Shown here: piece by piece, positions 18,568-27,676 of the stretch | How the letters are laid out: each line of letters begins with the position of its first letter | Position numbering within the stretch: position 1 is the stretch's first letter | From: Marinobacterium nitratireducens | Lineage (GTDB): Bacteria; Pseudomonadota; Gammaproteobacteria; Pseudomonadales; Balneatricaceae | Length of the DNA: 64,000 nucleotides | Reading direction: 5' to 3' | NCBI RefSeq assembly: GCF_014645375.1 | Contig: NZ_BMLT01000005.1 | Span: 62,001-126,000, forward strand | Notes under the pieces: generated by a model | What the model was told of the DNA's origin: nothing | Database searches by the model: none | Seen by the model: only the letters and a program-made list of their open reading frames with translations | Translations under genes and position numbers: made by a program

Positions 18568-19944
18568 ATGAAAACCATCGACGTCGAGTATGCAATTATC
18601 GGAGCGGGAACAGCCGGGTTGGGCGCTTACTCCAGAATAAGTCGCAATACGGATAGCCTGGTTATGATTCAGGACGGCCCCTACGGCACCACCTGCGCGC
18701 GGGTCGGTTGCATGCCCAGCAAGCTGCTGATTACTGCCGCTGAGCATGCGCATCATATTGAAACCAGTGAGTTTTTTGGTGTCAACAGTCAGGGCTCAGT
18801 GGATGGCGGCAAAGTGCTTGAACGTTTGCGCAGGGAACGGGACCATCGGTTTGTAGCACGCAATCTGGAGTATGTGGAGAAGATACCCGAGCACCAGAAA
18901 ATCGAAGGCCGCGCCCGCTTTATCGCACCAGGGCACCTGCGTGTTGGCGAAGACGTCGAAGTCAAGGCAAAGAAAATCATTCTTGCCTGTGGCTCGCGCC
19001 CCGAAGTCGGCGAAGTATTCGAGCCTGTTTTGTCCCGCGTCCTCACCAGCGATACGGTATTCGAGATAACAGATCTGCCCCGCTCCGTTGCGGTAATCGG
19101 CCTGGGGGTCATCGCTCTGGAACTGGGGCAGGCACTGCATCGCCTGGGTGTCGACACGACGCTGTACGGTCGCTCCGGACGCATAGGCGGCCTTACCCAC
19201 CCGGACATGCAGCAGGAAACGCTCAAGATCCTCAGCAAGGAACTGGAGATCTATCCCAGCGGGACCGTGGAGAAAACCTGGGAAAACGAGGGCGCGTGGA
19301 TCCAATACCAGCAATCAAACGGCGAGCGGGTCACCAAGGTTTTTGACAAGGTCCTGGTTGCAACAGGCAGGGTGTCAAACGTCGATCGTCTGGACCTCGG
19401 GGCCGCGGGCGTCGACCCGGATCCGTACGACGGTTTTTCCTTCGACCCGAAAACATTGTCGTACCCCGGCCACCCGATTTTCATCGCCGGCGACGCAACC
19501 GACGTACTACCGGTCTGGCACGAAGCCTTCGACGAGGGTCGTATCGCAGCGGACAACGCACTCAACTACCCGCATGCAGTGGACGCCAAACGTCGAACGC
19601 CGCTTATGATCTATTTTACCGACCCGCAAATGGCGATCGTTGGTCAAACCTACCAGGAACTGCAGAACCAGGAAATTATCGTTGGTGAACTGCCATTCGA
19701 TAGCCCACGGCACATCGTTTGGAACAAGGTTGATGGCCGAATTCAAGTGTACCTGGACGCCATCAGCGGCAAAATTCTGGGCGCAGAGCTACTTGGCTAC
19801 CAGGCCGAACACCTGGCCCACATACTGGCACTGGCCATCACGCACGGGATGACGGCCGCGCAGGTGCTCGAGATGCCCATTTACCATCCGAGTGCCGAAG
19901 AGCTCCTGCGGGACGTGCTGCTAAACGCCGAGCGCAATAGATAG
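18568..19944 (+). CDS. Dihydrolipoamide dehydrogenase-like flavoprotein disulfide reductase
   Basis: 458 residues, class I pyridine-nucleotide disulfide oxidoreductase. FAD-binding GAGTAGLGAY at 11-20, redox-active disulfide in TTCARVGCMPSK at about 45-56, second Rossmann VIGLGVIALELGQAL near 180, FIAGDATDVLP near 310, and C-terminal HPSAEELL with the active-site histidine. ATG 18568 was chosen over 18535 for its spacing from ACGGAG. The gene is not linked to any E1/E2 genes, so it is not from a pyruvate dehydrogenase operon. Substrate could be lipoamide or another disulfide. Confidence 0.85.
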   Translation: MKTIDVEYAIIGAGTAGLGAYSRISRNTDSLVMIQDGPYGTTCARVGCMPSKLLITAAEHAHHIETSEFFGVNSQGSVDGGKVLERLRRERDHRFVARNLEYVEKIPEHQKIEGRARFIAPGHLRVGEDVEVKAKKIILACGSRPEVGEVFEPVLSRVLTSDTVFEITDLPRSVAVIGLGVIALELGQALHRLGVDTTLYGRSGRIGGLTHPDMQQETLKILSKELEIYPSGTVEKTWENEGAWIQYQQSNGERVTKVFDKVLVATGRVSNVDRLDLGAAGVDPDPYDGFSFDPKTLSYPGHPIFIAGDATDVLPVWHEAFDEGRIAADNALNYPHAVDAKRRTPLMIYFTDPQMAIVGQTYQELQNQEIIVGELPFDSPRHIVWNKVDGRIQVYLDAISGKILGAELLGYQAEHLAHILALAITHGMTAAQVLEMPIYHPSAEELLRDVLLNAERNR

Positions 19945-20402
19945 AGCTGCGCCTCCTCGGCCCTTCGCGACCCTTGGCGTTAGAAAAAGGGATTTCACAA
20001 CGCCCCGGCCGACGTTCAAGGTCGAGCAGAGAAACAGGCAGGGATGCCTGTTCCATTGACAGGTTTATACCAGGGAGACGCGCCTCTGGCAGACTGTTGA
20101 AAACCTGGCTCAAGTCAACAGTGCTCCCTGTTTTTTATTGCGGCTGCGATTGACCGGTCCTACGGTCGCGCATTGCAATGCTTTTCGATACATCCAGTGT
20201 ATTCAGGGCCTCGCAGCAGACTACGTCTGGGGGCCCTCATGCGGACCAGGGAAATATTCGGAAGATGATAATCAAGCGATAGCAGAACTAATCAACCCAC
20301 TTAGAAAACGTCAATTTACAGCACGACCGGCTCCCCTTAGGATAGCAACTCGAAGTTATTCCGGCACCGTGATAATAAAAAACAATAGACAGGAATTTCT
20401 AA
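19945..20402. other. Intergenic region upstream of BCCT transporter
   Basis: 458 bp with no gene. The last 130 bp before the transporter start are AT-rich and probably hold its promoter. No clear terminator for the flavoprotein gene was found. Confidence 0.4.
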
Positions 20403-21995
20403 ATGAACCAACCAGTTCAAAGCACAATAGTTCAAAGCCCCACCCTCTCAAACGAATATGATACAGACTATAAACTAGGGCAGGATAACGTACAGATTAT
20501 GGGCATGGACATCCATAATCCTGTTTTTGGCATCAGTGCCGGCCTGATTCTGCTTTTCATTATCGGAACCCTGTTATTTCCCGCCGACGCCAAGGTTGCC
20601 CTGACAGGCGCCCGCAGCTGGTCGATCGAAAACTTCGACTGGCTTTTCATGATTGGCTGTAATGCCTTCGTTATTTTCTGCCTCGCCATGATCGTCCTAC
20701 CGGTTGGCCGGATCCGTCTCGGCGGCATTGACGCCCGACCGGAATTCTCCACTGTTTCCTGGTTTTCCATGCTGTTTGCCGCTGGCATGGGCATAGGCCT
20801 GATGTTCTGGAGTGTGGCAGAACCCGTTGCCTATTACACCGACTGGTACGGCACGCCGCTGAACGCCGCCGCCAAGACACCGGAAGGGGCGTCTATGGCG
20901 TTGGGTGCCACGATGTTCCACTGGGGTCTGCATCCCTGGGCGATCTACGGTGTCGTTGCACTGGCACTGGCCTTCTTCTGCTACAACAAGGGCCTGCCGA
21001 TGACCATTCGTTCGGCCTTCTATCCGCTACTGGGTGAACGCTGCTGGGGACCGATCGGTCACGTCATCGACATCCTGGCGGTACTGGCCACCATCTTCGG
21101 TCTGGCGACTTCTCTCGGCCTAGGCGCACAACAGGCCGCCGGCGGCCTGAACTACCTGTTTGGCATTGAAAACAATATCAGCACCCAGATCGCCGTGATC
21201 GTCGGCGTGACCTGCGTGGCTCTGCTTTCCGTGGCGCGCGGTCTCGATGGTGGCGTCAAGCTGCTCAGCAACATCAATATGATCATCGCCGCCGGCCTGG
21301 TCGCTTTGGTCATTGTTCTCGGCCCGACGCTGGAGATCTTTCGCTCCATGGGGACTATCCTGGGCAGCTATGCCGAAAACATCGTGCCGCTGAGCAACTG
21401 GGTCGGTCGTGAAGACGGTACCTGGTACCACGGCTGGACCGTATTCTACTGGGCCTGGTGGGTGTCCTGGTCGCCGTTCGTCGGCATGTTTATCGCCCGT
21501 GTTTCCAAAGGCCGCACCGTCCGCGAGTTCATGACCGCCGTGTTGCTGGTACCGACCCTGGTAACCGTGATCTGGATGGGCGTGTTCGGTGGTACTGCGC
21601 TGGAGCAGGCCCAGGCTGGCGTTGGCGCTCTGGCGGGCGGCATCTCCGATGTATCGCTGGCAATGTTCCAGATGTTCGAGAACCTGCCGCTGACCATGCT
21701 GATGTCCTTCGTCGCCGTCATGCTGGTTCTGGTGTTCTTCATCACCTCGGCCGACTCCGGTTCCCTGGTGATCGACAGCATCACCTCCGGCGGCAAGACC
21801 GACGCGCCCATGCTGCAGCGTCTGTTCTGGGCCACTCTGGTGGGTATCATCGCCGGCGTACTGCTGATCGGTGGCGGTTCCGAAGCCCTGACGGCGCTGC
21901 AGGCCGGTGCGATAACGACCGGACTGCCATTCACCCTGGTGCTGATGCTAATGTGCGTGAGCCTCTATAAAGGTCTCAGATCAGAAGCAAGGTAA
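20403..21995 (+). CDS. BCCT-family betaine/carnitine/choline-type transporter
   Basis: 530 residues, 12 membrane segments. GMGIGLMFWSVAEPVAYY (about 128-145) and the BCCT signature WTVFYWAWWVSWSPFVG...ARVSKGRTVREF (about 345-380) are unmistakable. These carriers import onium compounds such as glycine betaine, carnitine or DMSP with sodium or protons. The aromatic-rich WAWWVSW segment forms the substrate box. It lies between the flavoprotein and the leftward C1 genes and ends in a good terminator. It is the best clue that the module feeds on a methylated onium compound. Confidence 0.93.
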   Translation: MNQPVQSTIVQSPTLSNEYDTDYKLGQDNVQIMGMDIHNPVFGISAGLILLFIIGTLLFPADAKVALTGARSWSIENFDWLFMIGCNAFVIFCLAMIVLPVGRIRLGGIDARPEFSTVSWFSMLFAAGMGIGLMFWSVAEPVAYYTDWYGTPLNAAAKTPEGASMALGATMFHWGLHPWAIYGVVALALAFFCYNKGLPMTIRSAFYPLLGERCWGPIGHVIDILAVLATIFGLATSLGLGAQQAAGGLNYLFGIENNISTQIAVIVGVTCVALLSVARGLDGGVKLLSNINMIIAAGLVALVIVLGPTLEIFRSMGTILGSYAENIVPLSNWVGREDGTWYHGWTVFYWAWWVSWSPFVGMFIARVSKGRTVREFMTAVLLVPTLVTVIWMGVFGGTALEQAQAGVGALAGGISDVSLAMFQMFENLPLTMLMSFVAVMLVLVFFITSADSGSLVIDSITSGGKTDAPMLQRLFWATLVGIIAGVLLIGGGSEALTALQAGAITTGLPFTLVLMLMCVSLYKGLRSEAR

Positions 21996-22026
21996 AACGA
22001 CTCTAGAAAAAACCGGCCTTGCGCCC

Positions 22027-22068
22027 AATGCCAGTCAGTTACGCCAGCTGACTGGCATTTTTGTTTTT
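22027..22068 (+). terminator. Rho-independent terminator after BCCT gene
   Basis: AATGCCAGTCAG, 9-nt loop, CTGACTGGCATT, then TTTGTTTTT. It begins 32 bp after the transporter stop. Confidence 0.9.
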
Positions 22069-22100
22069 AACGGGGATAGCGTCAACGCCCAATCCGGCAT

Positions 22101-22155
22101 CCAGGGAACCTATGAACAAGTCCCATTTGGTCTCTGCGGGTCCTGAAGCGTGCAG
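22101..22155 (-). repeat. Copy of 55-bp dispersed repeat
   Basis: Reverse complement matches 45486-45540 at 52 of 55 positions (CTGCACGCTTCAGG...AGGTTCCCTGG). It lies between the BCCT terminator and the lrp stop. Confidence 0.75.
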
Positions 22156-22197
22156 CTGCAATGGTGCGGCACTCCGACGCAGTGCGCAGGCAATACC

Positions 22198-22698
22198 CTA
22201 CAGGTTTTCACGACTCTTAATTTCCATGAGCTTCGACAAGCTTATTGACGTTGATTTCACCTCCTTGGTTACTACATAAATATAATAGCGATCTATTCCG
22301 ATTTCCTCGTCAAGCAGCTGCTCTATTAAGGTCTGAAATTCATACAGACTGACCGTTATGACTTTGAGCACATAGTCACAGCCACCACCTGTTGCGCAAC
22401 ACTCCACAACCTCATCGATTCCCTGAATACGCTTTTCAAACCGATCAAAATCTGACTTTTTATGCGCTTTCAGAGAAACCGTCACAAAAACCTTGGTTAG
22501 GTCGATAATTTTATCGAGCGCGACCATACCCCGATAACCGGTAATAAGACCAGAATTTTTTAGCTTTGTGAGACGAAGCCAGCAAGGGGTTGCCGAAAGA
22601 TTGACCAATTCGGCAAGCCGGTTTTTACTTATTTGCCCATACTGCTGGACGGCACTCAAAATCCGGATATCAACAGCATCTAGTGCGAATTTCTTCAT
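22198..22698 (-). CDS. Lrp/AsnC-family regulator
   Basis: 166 residues: N-terminal HTH (LDAVDIRILSAVQQYGQISKNRLAELVNLS, about 6-35) and a C-terminal RAM/AsnC sensing domain (about 75-155, with GGGCDYVLKVI). Such regulators sense amino acids or related catabolites. It lies between the BCCT gene (convergent) and folD (same strand, upstream). A symmetric site at 22749-22769 is 51 bp upstream of its start. Likely target: the C1/onium module, by position only. Confidence 0.88.
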   Translation of the reverse strand: MKKFALDAVDIRILSAVQQYGQISKNRLAELVNLSATPCWLRLTKLKNSGLITGYRGMVALDKIIDLTKVFVTVSLKAHKKSDFDRFEKRIQGIDEVVECCATGGGCDYVLKVITVSLYEFQTLIEQLLDEEIGIDRYYIYVVTKEVKSTSISLSKLMEIKSRENL

Positions 22699-22748
22699 AT
22701 TATTAACGCTACAAATAGCACCCTGTAGAAACGAGTTTAGTCACCCGT

Positions 22749-22769
22749 GTAAAGATCTTCAATCTTTAC
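22749..22769. promoter_or_regulatory. Inverted repeat upstream of lrp
   Basis: GTAAAGAT-CTTCA-ATCTTTAC, a perfect 8-bp inverted repeat 51 bp upstream of the Lrp-family start. Candidate autoregulatory site. Confidence 0.4.
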
Positions 22770-23427
22770 GCAACTACGGAAAACAGGTGAGCTGCAACCA
22801 CAGCGAGGTTATTAACGAGCCAATCTCGCATCCTTTTTCGATTCTTCCACCACCGCTCCGGGGTATCGCCAGGCAAGGTGAACCTGCAACCAGGCCCCGG
22901 CATGCCTTCGAAACTGCGCCGCGATTCCGGCCCGCGCTGAAAGCCAGAGCCACATTGGGACTTATTCATAGGTTCCCAAGGAATCAGGAATGACAGGTTA
23001 CTACACCCACTTTCCGGCATCGCACCCGTCATGGCAGAGGATGAGCGAAGCCGAGTATAGCGCCAGAGGAGACCGCCGAACAGGAGGATGATCACCGGCA
23101 TGGCCAGTAAGATCGAACCAGCGAACGCTGCAGTTCTGCGGCACGGAGCCATGATAATGAAGGGAAAAGAGCGAAGCGGACGACAGCTTTCACCGACTCC
23201 TGAACCGTGCAGAATATCAAGCCGCCAAGACAGGCCGGGCCTGCCCGGGACAGGTCTTCCGGAAGCATGGTAATTCGGATACGACTGATTAAAACCGGAA
23301 ATCGAAGGACAGTGAAATGGAAGACCCGGGACACCGGGCACCCCCAAGAACGGGAGGAGAGAAACAGACGTCTGAAGCAGGGTTTCGAGCGATCGCAATC
23401 CGGCCGGCCGCGTGCTTCAGAGTTATC
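22770..23427. other. Gene-free region between lrp and folD terminator
   Basis: About 660 bp. Includes a diverged copy of the dispersed repeat (about 22950-22980: CATTGGGACTTATTCATAGGTTCCC). An open frame on the - strand (22766-23398) has no recognisable family and poor composition, so it is not called. Confidence 0.45.
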
Positions 23428-23474
23428 GAAAAAACGCTGAAAGCGGACGATCGACCTGAGTCGATCGCCCGCTT
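23428..23474 (-). terminator. Rho-independent terminator after folD
   Basis: Read on the - strand: GCGGGCGATCGAC, loop TCAG, GTCGATCGTCCGC (one G-U pair), then TTTCAGCG and TTTTTT. It lies about 55 bp past the folD stop. Confidence 0.75.
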
Positions 23475-23526
23475 CCGGTGCCTGACCTCTGGGTTCGGCA
23501 GACCTGCCGGACGATGGGATTGGTTC

Positions 23527-24420
23527 TTAGGCGGTCAGGCCTTTCGGTTCAGGGATGGCATTCGCACGACAACATGCGGTCACTGTATTAGCCAGTAGAC
23601 AAGCAATCGTCATCGGGCCTACACCGCCGGGCACCGGCGTGATCGCGCCTGCGACCTCTTTGGCGGTATCGTAATCGACATCGCCGACCAGCCGTGTGGA
23701 GCCATCCTCCTGGTCAATGCGGTTGATGCCCACGTCAATCACTGTTGCACCCGGTTTGAGCCATTCTCCCTGCACGAATAGCGGCTGACCAACAGCGGCC
23801 ACGACGATATCTGCCTTCGCCAGAATATCCGGCAGGTTCCGCGTACGCGAATGGGCCACGGTTACTGTGCAACTCTCTCTCAGCAACAGCTGTGCCATGG
23901 GTTTACCGACGATGTTCGAGCGCCCGATCACAACCGCATTCAATCCTGAAAGGTTGCCACTATACTCGCGAAGCATCATGAGGCATCCCAAAGGAGTGCA
24001 GGGCACCATAGCCTTCTGCCCGGTGGCCAGCAGGCCCGCATTGGATATATGAAACCCATCCACATCCTTGGCCGGATCAATCGCATTGATCACCATCGCT
24101 TCGTCGAGATGTTCCGGCAAGGGCAGTTGCACGAGGATGCCATGCACCGATGGATCCATATTGAGCTGCTCAACCAGCGCCAAAAGCTCGCCTTCAGAGG
24201 TATCTGCGGGCAACTTGTGCTCGTAGGAGTGCATGCCGACCTCGACGGTCTGCTTTCCCTTCGACCGGACATAGACCTGGGATGCCGGATCATCTCCGAC
24301 CAGCACAACCGCCAGGCCAGGCGTTATTCCGTGTGTCTTTTTGAGGTGTGAAACATGCTCAGCCACACTTTCACGTAGTATAGCTGCGAATGCCTTACCA
24401 TCGATGATCCGAGCAGTCAT
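23527..24420 (-). CDS. folD: FolD: methylene-THF dehydrogenase/methenyl-THF cyclohydrolase
   Basis: 297 residues. [15 protein letters not shown] (about 50-64) carries the catalytic lysine; [10 protein letters not shown] and [10 protein letters not shown] are folate-site blocks; [17 protein letters not shown] binds [20 protein letters not shown] closes the fold. ATG 24420 follows AAGGAGA; the upstream in-frame extension lacks family match. Cytosolic. In this cluster it would convert methylene-THF from MetF to 10-formyl-THF. Whether this is the only folD in the genome cannot be told here. Confidence 0.95.
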   Translation of the reverse strand: MTARIIDGKAFAAILRESVAEHVSHLKKTHGITPGLAVVLVGDDPASQVYVRSKGKQTVEVGMHSYEHKLPADTSEGELLALVEQLNMDPSVHGILVQLPLPEHLDEAMVINAIDPAKDVDGFHISNAGLLATGQKAMVPCTPLGCLMMLREYSGNLSGLNAVVIGRSNIVGKPMAQLLLRESCTVTVAHSRTRNLPDILAKADIVVAAVGQPLFVQGEWLKPGATVIDVGINRIDQEDGSTRLVGDVDYDTAKEVAGAITPVPGGVGPMTIACLLANTVTACCRANAIPEPKGLTA

Positions 24421-24722
24421 GCCTGTCTCCTTCTCAATTCGCACGCGGTCTGAATAGACAAACAACCGTAAGGTCGACGCGTTTATATTCGTTGTTGTTG
24501 TATTAACACGGCGGATCCACACATGAAGCAAGGATGCTTCATTATTGATCGCAGGCCAATTAGAACGCCACAAGTTCCAGCATGTCAGTGCACTTGCACC
24601 CGCTTTTGAACTGAGTTTGAAAAGAGAATCTAGTTAGCCAAGCAGGACGGCGCCGCAAATATCCGATTGCCCGGCCACAGCAAAGATCTGATATCCGTTC
24701 GAACTTTTACTTCTTCCCTTTT
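24421..24722. other. Intergenic region folD / metF
   Basis: 302 bp, AT-rich. Holds a small hairpin ATGAAGCA-AGGA-TGCTTCAT at 24522-24541 and probably a folD promoter; no gene. Confidence 0.4.
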
Positions 24723-25652
24723 TTAATTAGCCAGTGCAGGCCGGCCTGAAACTCCACCGTTTTCACTAATCCAGTCTGCATTGGCTTTAATACCGCCGAG
24801 CGGGAAGAAATGCACCTGCTCAACGCCGAAGCCTGGGTTTCGCTCTTTGTAATTAGCGAGTTCTAGCAGTATATCGGTAGGCTCGTAGGGCATGATCAAC
24901 TTGGATACATCCTTGGCCCGGCGTTGTAACACCCGCATACTGGGCCCCACGCCGCAAGACATGGCATATTTCATCAGAGTCTGGAGCTTGGCCGGTCCTG
25001 CCAGGCCCATATGGATTGGCAGATCAATCCCCTCCTCCGCCAGCCGGTTGGCCCAGGAGATCACCGGTGCGGCTTCGAAACAGAACTGAGTCGTAATCGC
25101 CAGCTTCGCATCGGTCCGCTGGGAAAAAGCACGCTTCCACCTCAAGGCCTGCATTACCAAACGGTCAGAACCATCCGGATCGATGTCGCGGTTTCCCTCG
25201 GGATGGCCAGCGACGTGCAGACGTTCGAAGTCATTGAAAAGTCCAGTCTCGATGAGCTGGATGGAGCTATCGAATTCACCAGCCGGAGTGTTGAGGCCGC
25301 CGCCCAGTAGCAGTCCCTGTTTGACTCCCGCCTCACCCTGGTATTGTGCGATCCAGTTGGCCAGTTCAGCACGGTTCTTGATGACCCGGGCAGGAAAATG
25401 CGGCATCACCGGAAATCCCTCATCGGCCAGGCGACGAGCGGTTCGAACCATATCCTCGATCGGTGTTCCGTCGATATGCGCTATATAGACGCGGGTACCG
25501 GCAGGCAGGATGTCGCGAAAGCTCTCCACCTTCTCGGCAGTCCGCGGCATGACTTCGATCGAATAGCCGCGAAGGATGTTCTCCAGTAGACGGGGGGCAT
25601 CCCCCTCTTTGCTGGCGTCCGTGGATTTAGTAAGAAAAGAGAACAACCCCAT
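24723..25652 (-). CDS. metF: Methylenetetrahydrofolate reductase (MetF-type)
   Basis: 309 residues, TIM-barrel MTHFR family: YSIEVMPRTAEKVESF at about 31-46, HVAGHPEGNRD near 167, ITTQFCFEAAPVISW near 203 and HMGLAGPAKLQTL near 231. It interconverts methyl- and methylene-THF. The start ATG 25652 follows AGGAGAG at ideal spacing and is preferred over 25724. Compared with biosynthetic MetF the N-terminus is unusual (MGLFSFLTKSTDASKEGD). Placed between DmdA-like copy 1 and folD, it most likely runs in the oxidative direction on methyl-THF. Confidence 0.88.
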   Translation of the reverse strand: MGLFSFLTKSTDASKEGDAPRLLENILRGYSIEVMPRTAEKVESFRDILPAGTRVYIAHIDGTPIEDMVRTARRLADEGFPVMPHFPARVIKNRAELANWIAQYQGEAGVKQGLLLGGGLNTPAGEFDSSIQLIETGLFNDFERLHVAGHPEGNRDIDPDGSDRLVMQALRWKRAFSQRTDAKLAITTQFCFEAAPVISWANRLAEEGIDLPIHMGLAGPAKLQTLMKYAMSCGVGPSMRVLQRRAKDVSKLIMPYEPTDILLELANYKERNPGFGVEQVHFFPLGGIKANADWISENGGVSGRPALAN

Positions 25653-25848
25653 AAAATCTCTCCTGTCAGCTGGCAGTCGGCCAAGCTCTGTTTTTATAAT
25701 TTCTATCGGCATCCGTTGGCTCAACGGGGTGCTCTCTTGTCGTTAGACAGGGTGCCACCCCGTGTTTCACCTTATTGACGGCTCTGACCGAAGCCTGCTG
25801 GAGCCTGCGGTGATAGCGGGCTATCACCGTGCCTTTTACAAACGACGG

Positions 25849-26997
25849 TCAAGCCGCCGCGAGTTTCTTGTTAGGATCAAAGAACGGCCTTTCGACAACA
25901 GTCGCCGCTCTTTTACCATCCGGCATTTCAACTTCGAAAGTCGTTCCAAGGTCCGCAAATTCCGCGCTTACCATCGCCAGCGCAATGTTCTTTTCCAGAC
26001 GCGGAGAGAACACTGCAGAAGTGACCCTGCCCACGCACTCACCGTCTTTTTCCAGCGCCCAGAATCTGGTGTTGGGGCCCGTCAGCGCAGGGCCGTCGAT
26101 CACAATACCGATCTGCTTGCGGGACACGCCTTCTTCGCGGATACGCTTGAGTGCAGCCTTGCCAATGAAGTCCGCCTCCATATCCAGCTCCACCAGCCGG
26201 TCGAGGCCCAGCTCATAGGGGTTGGTGTTGATATCCATATCGGCGTGGTAGGACAGCATTCCGCCTTCGATACGGCGGATTGACGACGTATGACCGGGCT
26301 TAAGACCATAGGGAGCACCTGCTGCCATGATCTTTTCCCACAGCTCGTCACCCTTGGAAGCATCCTGCAGATAGAGCTCGTAGCCCAGCTCGCTGGACCA
26401 GCCGGTCCGGGAGACGATCAGCGGAATACCGTCCAGGTCGTACTCGCGCAGCCAGTAGTAGCGCAGATCGGTGATGCTGTCACCGAACAGTGCCTTCATG
26501 ATGTCGCCGGACTTCGGTCCCTGCAGCTGAAGCGGAGAGACGTCCGGTTCGCGAATCTGCACGTCCAGTCCGGAGTGGACAGCGACACCCTGCGCCCACA
26601 GCAAAATATCGCTATCCGCCAGGGAGATCCAGAAGCGGTTCTCTTCGAGACGAAGCAGGATCGGATCGTTCAGGATACCGCCTTCGGCATTGGTGATCAG
26701 TACATATTTACACTGACCGACCGCACATTTTGACAGGTCCCGGGGCGTAAGCATCTGAACAAATTTTGCGGCATCAGGGCCGGTAATCTCGACCTGGCGC
26801 TCGACCGCGACATCGCAGAGAATCGCGTCATTGACCAGGTTCCAGAAATTCTGCTCCGGGCTACCGAAATCGCGGGGGATATACATGTGGTTGTAGACGG
26901 AAAAGCCGGTGGCGCCCCAGCGCACGGTAGCGTCGAAATACGGAGACTTGCGGATCTGAGTCCCGAAGCCGAATTCTTTTTGTTCTTGCTTGCTCAT
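25849..26997 (-). CDS. DmdA-like GcvT-family THF methyltransferase, copy 1
   Basis: 382 residues: aminomethyltransferase folate-binding domain (about 15-270) plus C-terminal barrel (about 290-375). VYNHMYIP (34-41), VAVERQVEI (63-71), MLTPRDLSK (82-90) and ISLADSD (124-130) match DMSP demethylase DmdA closely as I recall it; GWSSELGYELYL (199-210) differs from the SKQGG pattern there and is more GcvT-like. It should transfer a methyl (or aminomethyl) group to THF, with DMSP or another onium methyl donor as best guess. RBS AGAGGAT precedes ATG 26997. It is a near-duplicate of 28687-29835, with 14 residue differences, 13 of them between 311 and 360. Confidence 0.82.
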   Translation of the reverse strand: MSKQEQKEFGFGTQIRKSPYFDATVRWGATGFSVYNHMYIPRDFGSPEQNFWNLVNDAILCDVAVERQVEITGPDAAKFVQMLTPRDLSKCAVGQCKYVLITNAEGGILNDPILLRLEENRFWISLADSDILLWAQGVAVHSGLDVQIREPDVSPLQLQGPKSGDIMKALFGDSITDLRYYWLREYDLDGIPLIVSRTGWSSELGYELYLQDASKGDELWEKIMAAGAPYGLKPGHTSSIRRIEGGMLSYHADMDINTNPYELGLDRLVELDMEADFIGKAALKRIREEGVSRKQIGIVIDGPALTGPNTRFWALEKDGECVGRVTSAVFSPRLEKNIALAMVSAEFADLGTTFEVEMPDGKRAATVVERPFFDPNKKLAAA

Positions 26998-27526
26998 TCA
27001 TTCATCCTCTTATTGTGCGGTCGCGCCCCCGGTCGTAAGTCTTCACTCGACTGGAAGCGCCTGAACAAGAGAATGATATGAGGAACGAGCCAACGGCGGG
27101 GGCTAAAGGAAGGCGACAAAGATGGAAAACAGGACTATTTTTTACAGCCCTTTGGACCATTTAGACTATCCACCTTCACCCGATCCGCAACCCTTTGATT
27201 TTGCTAGTGAATCACTATTGTTCTCAGAGGTTGAGCCACTGCGTTATGACACCTGACGCCCCCGGAATTGTGCGGATTCGCCACCGTATGGCGTTCAGGA
27301 GGAGGATCCTGGAACCGCAACGGGACATGCGCAGGCTACGCCTGGAGGAGGGCTGTTGGCCCGGCCGACAAATGCATCAGCCATCGGGATGGAGTACGGA
27401 GATTTCGCAGGAGACCGGTCTGCGGGCGAGCCGGTGGCAGCATTCGCCCGCGGAGCGGGCTTCTGCAGCCGTTACCGCACGCAACCTGCGACGACAGCGG
27501 TTTCCCGCTGTTTTGCGAAAACAAAA

Positions 27527-27579
27527 AAGGCTCATCGCGCTTTAGCGGGAAAAACGTAAATCGTAGGATGGGTGGAGCG
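27527..27579. repeat. Half copy of MITE-like element and its flank
   Basis: GGCTCATCGCGCTTTAGCGGGAAAAACG then GTAGGATGGGTGGAGC; on the opposite strand the same order is at about 10331-10386. The second inverted end is missing, so it is truncated. Confidence 0.6.
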
Positions 27580-27613
27580 ACGCCTCGGTACGGCGTATCC
27601 GTCTGCGAAGAAC

Positions 27614-27655
27614 AAAAAAAAGCGGATCGCTCCGGTTACCGGAGCGATCCGCTTT
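27614..27655 (-). terminator. Rho-independent terminator after purU
   Basis: Perfect 17-bp stem (AAAGCGGATCGCTCCGG / complement) with a TTA loop. On the - strand it is followed by a run of T (27614-27621 are A on +). It ends transcription 22 bp after the purU stop. Confidence 0.92.
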
Positions 27656-27676
27656 CAGATTCAGAACAATACGGTA

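Larger units (their letters stand above)
26998..27676. other. Region between purU terminator side and DmdA-like copy 1
   Basis: 26998-27165 is a leader also found, slightly changed, before copy 2 (29836-30004). 27240-27500 is degenerate repeat-like sequence including CGCCCGCGGAGCGGGC. 27527-27579 is a half copy of the 10181-10385 element. No gene is supported. Confidence 0.55.

Noticed and set aside
22766-23398. 210-codon frame on - strand with one hydrophobic stretch
   Set aside because: Starts and ends in dispersed-repeat sequence, no RBS, no family; one membrane-like stretch is not enough.
24522-24541. Terminator for metF
   Set aside because: 8-bp hairpin without a T run on the - strand and 180 bp past the stop; too weak to call.
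26998-27170. Glycine, SAM or THF riboswitch in the duplicated leader
   Set aside because: Could not find the conserved core of any class I know; kept only as an unexplained leader.
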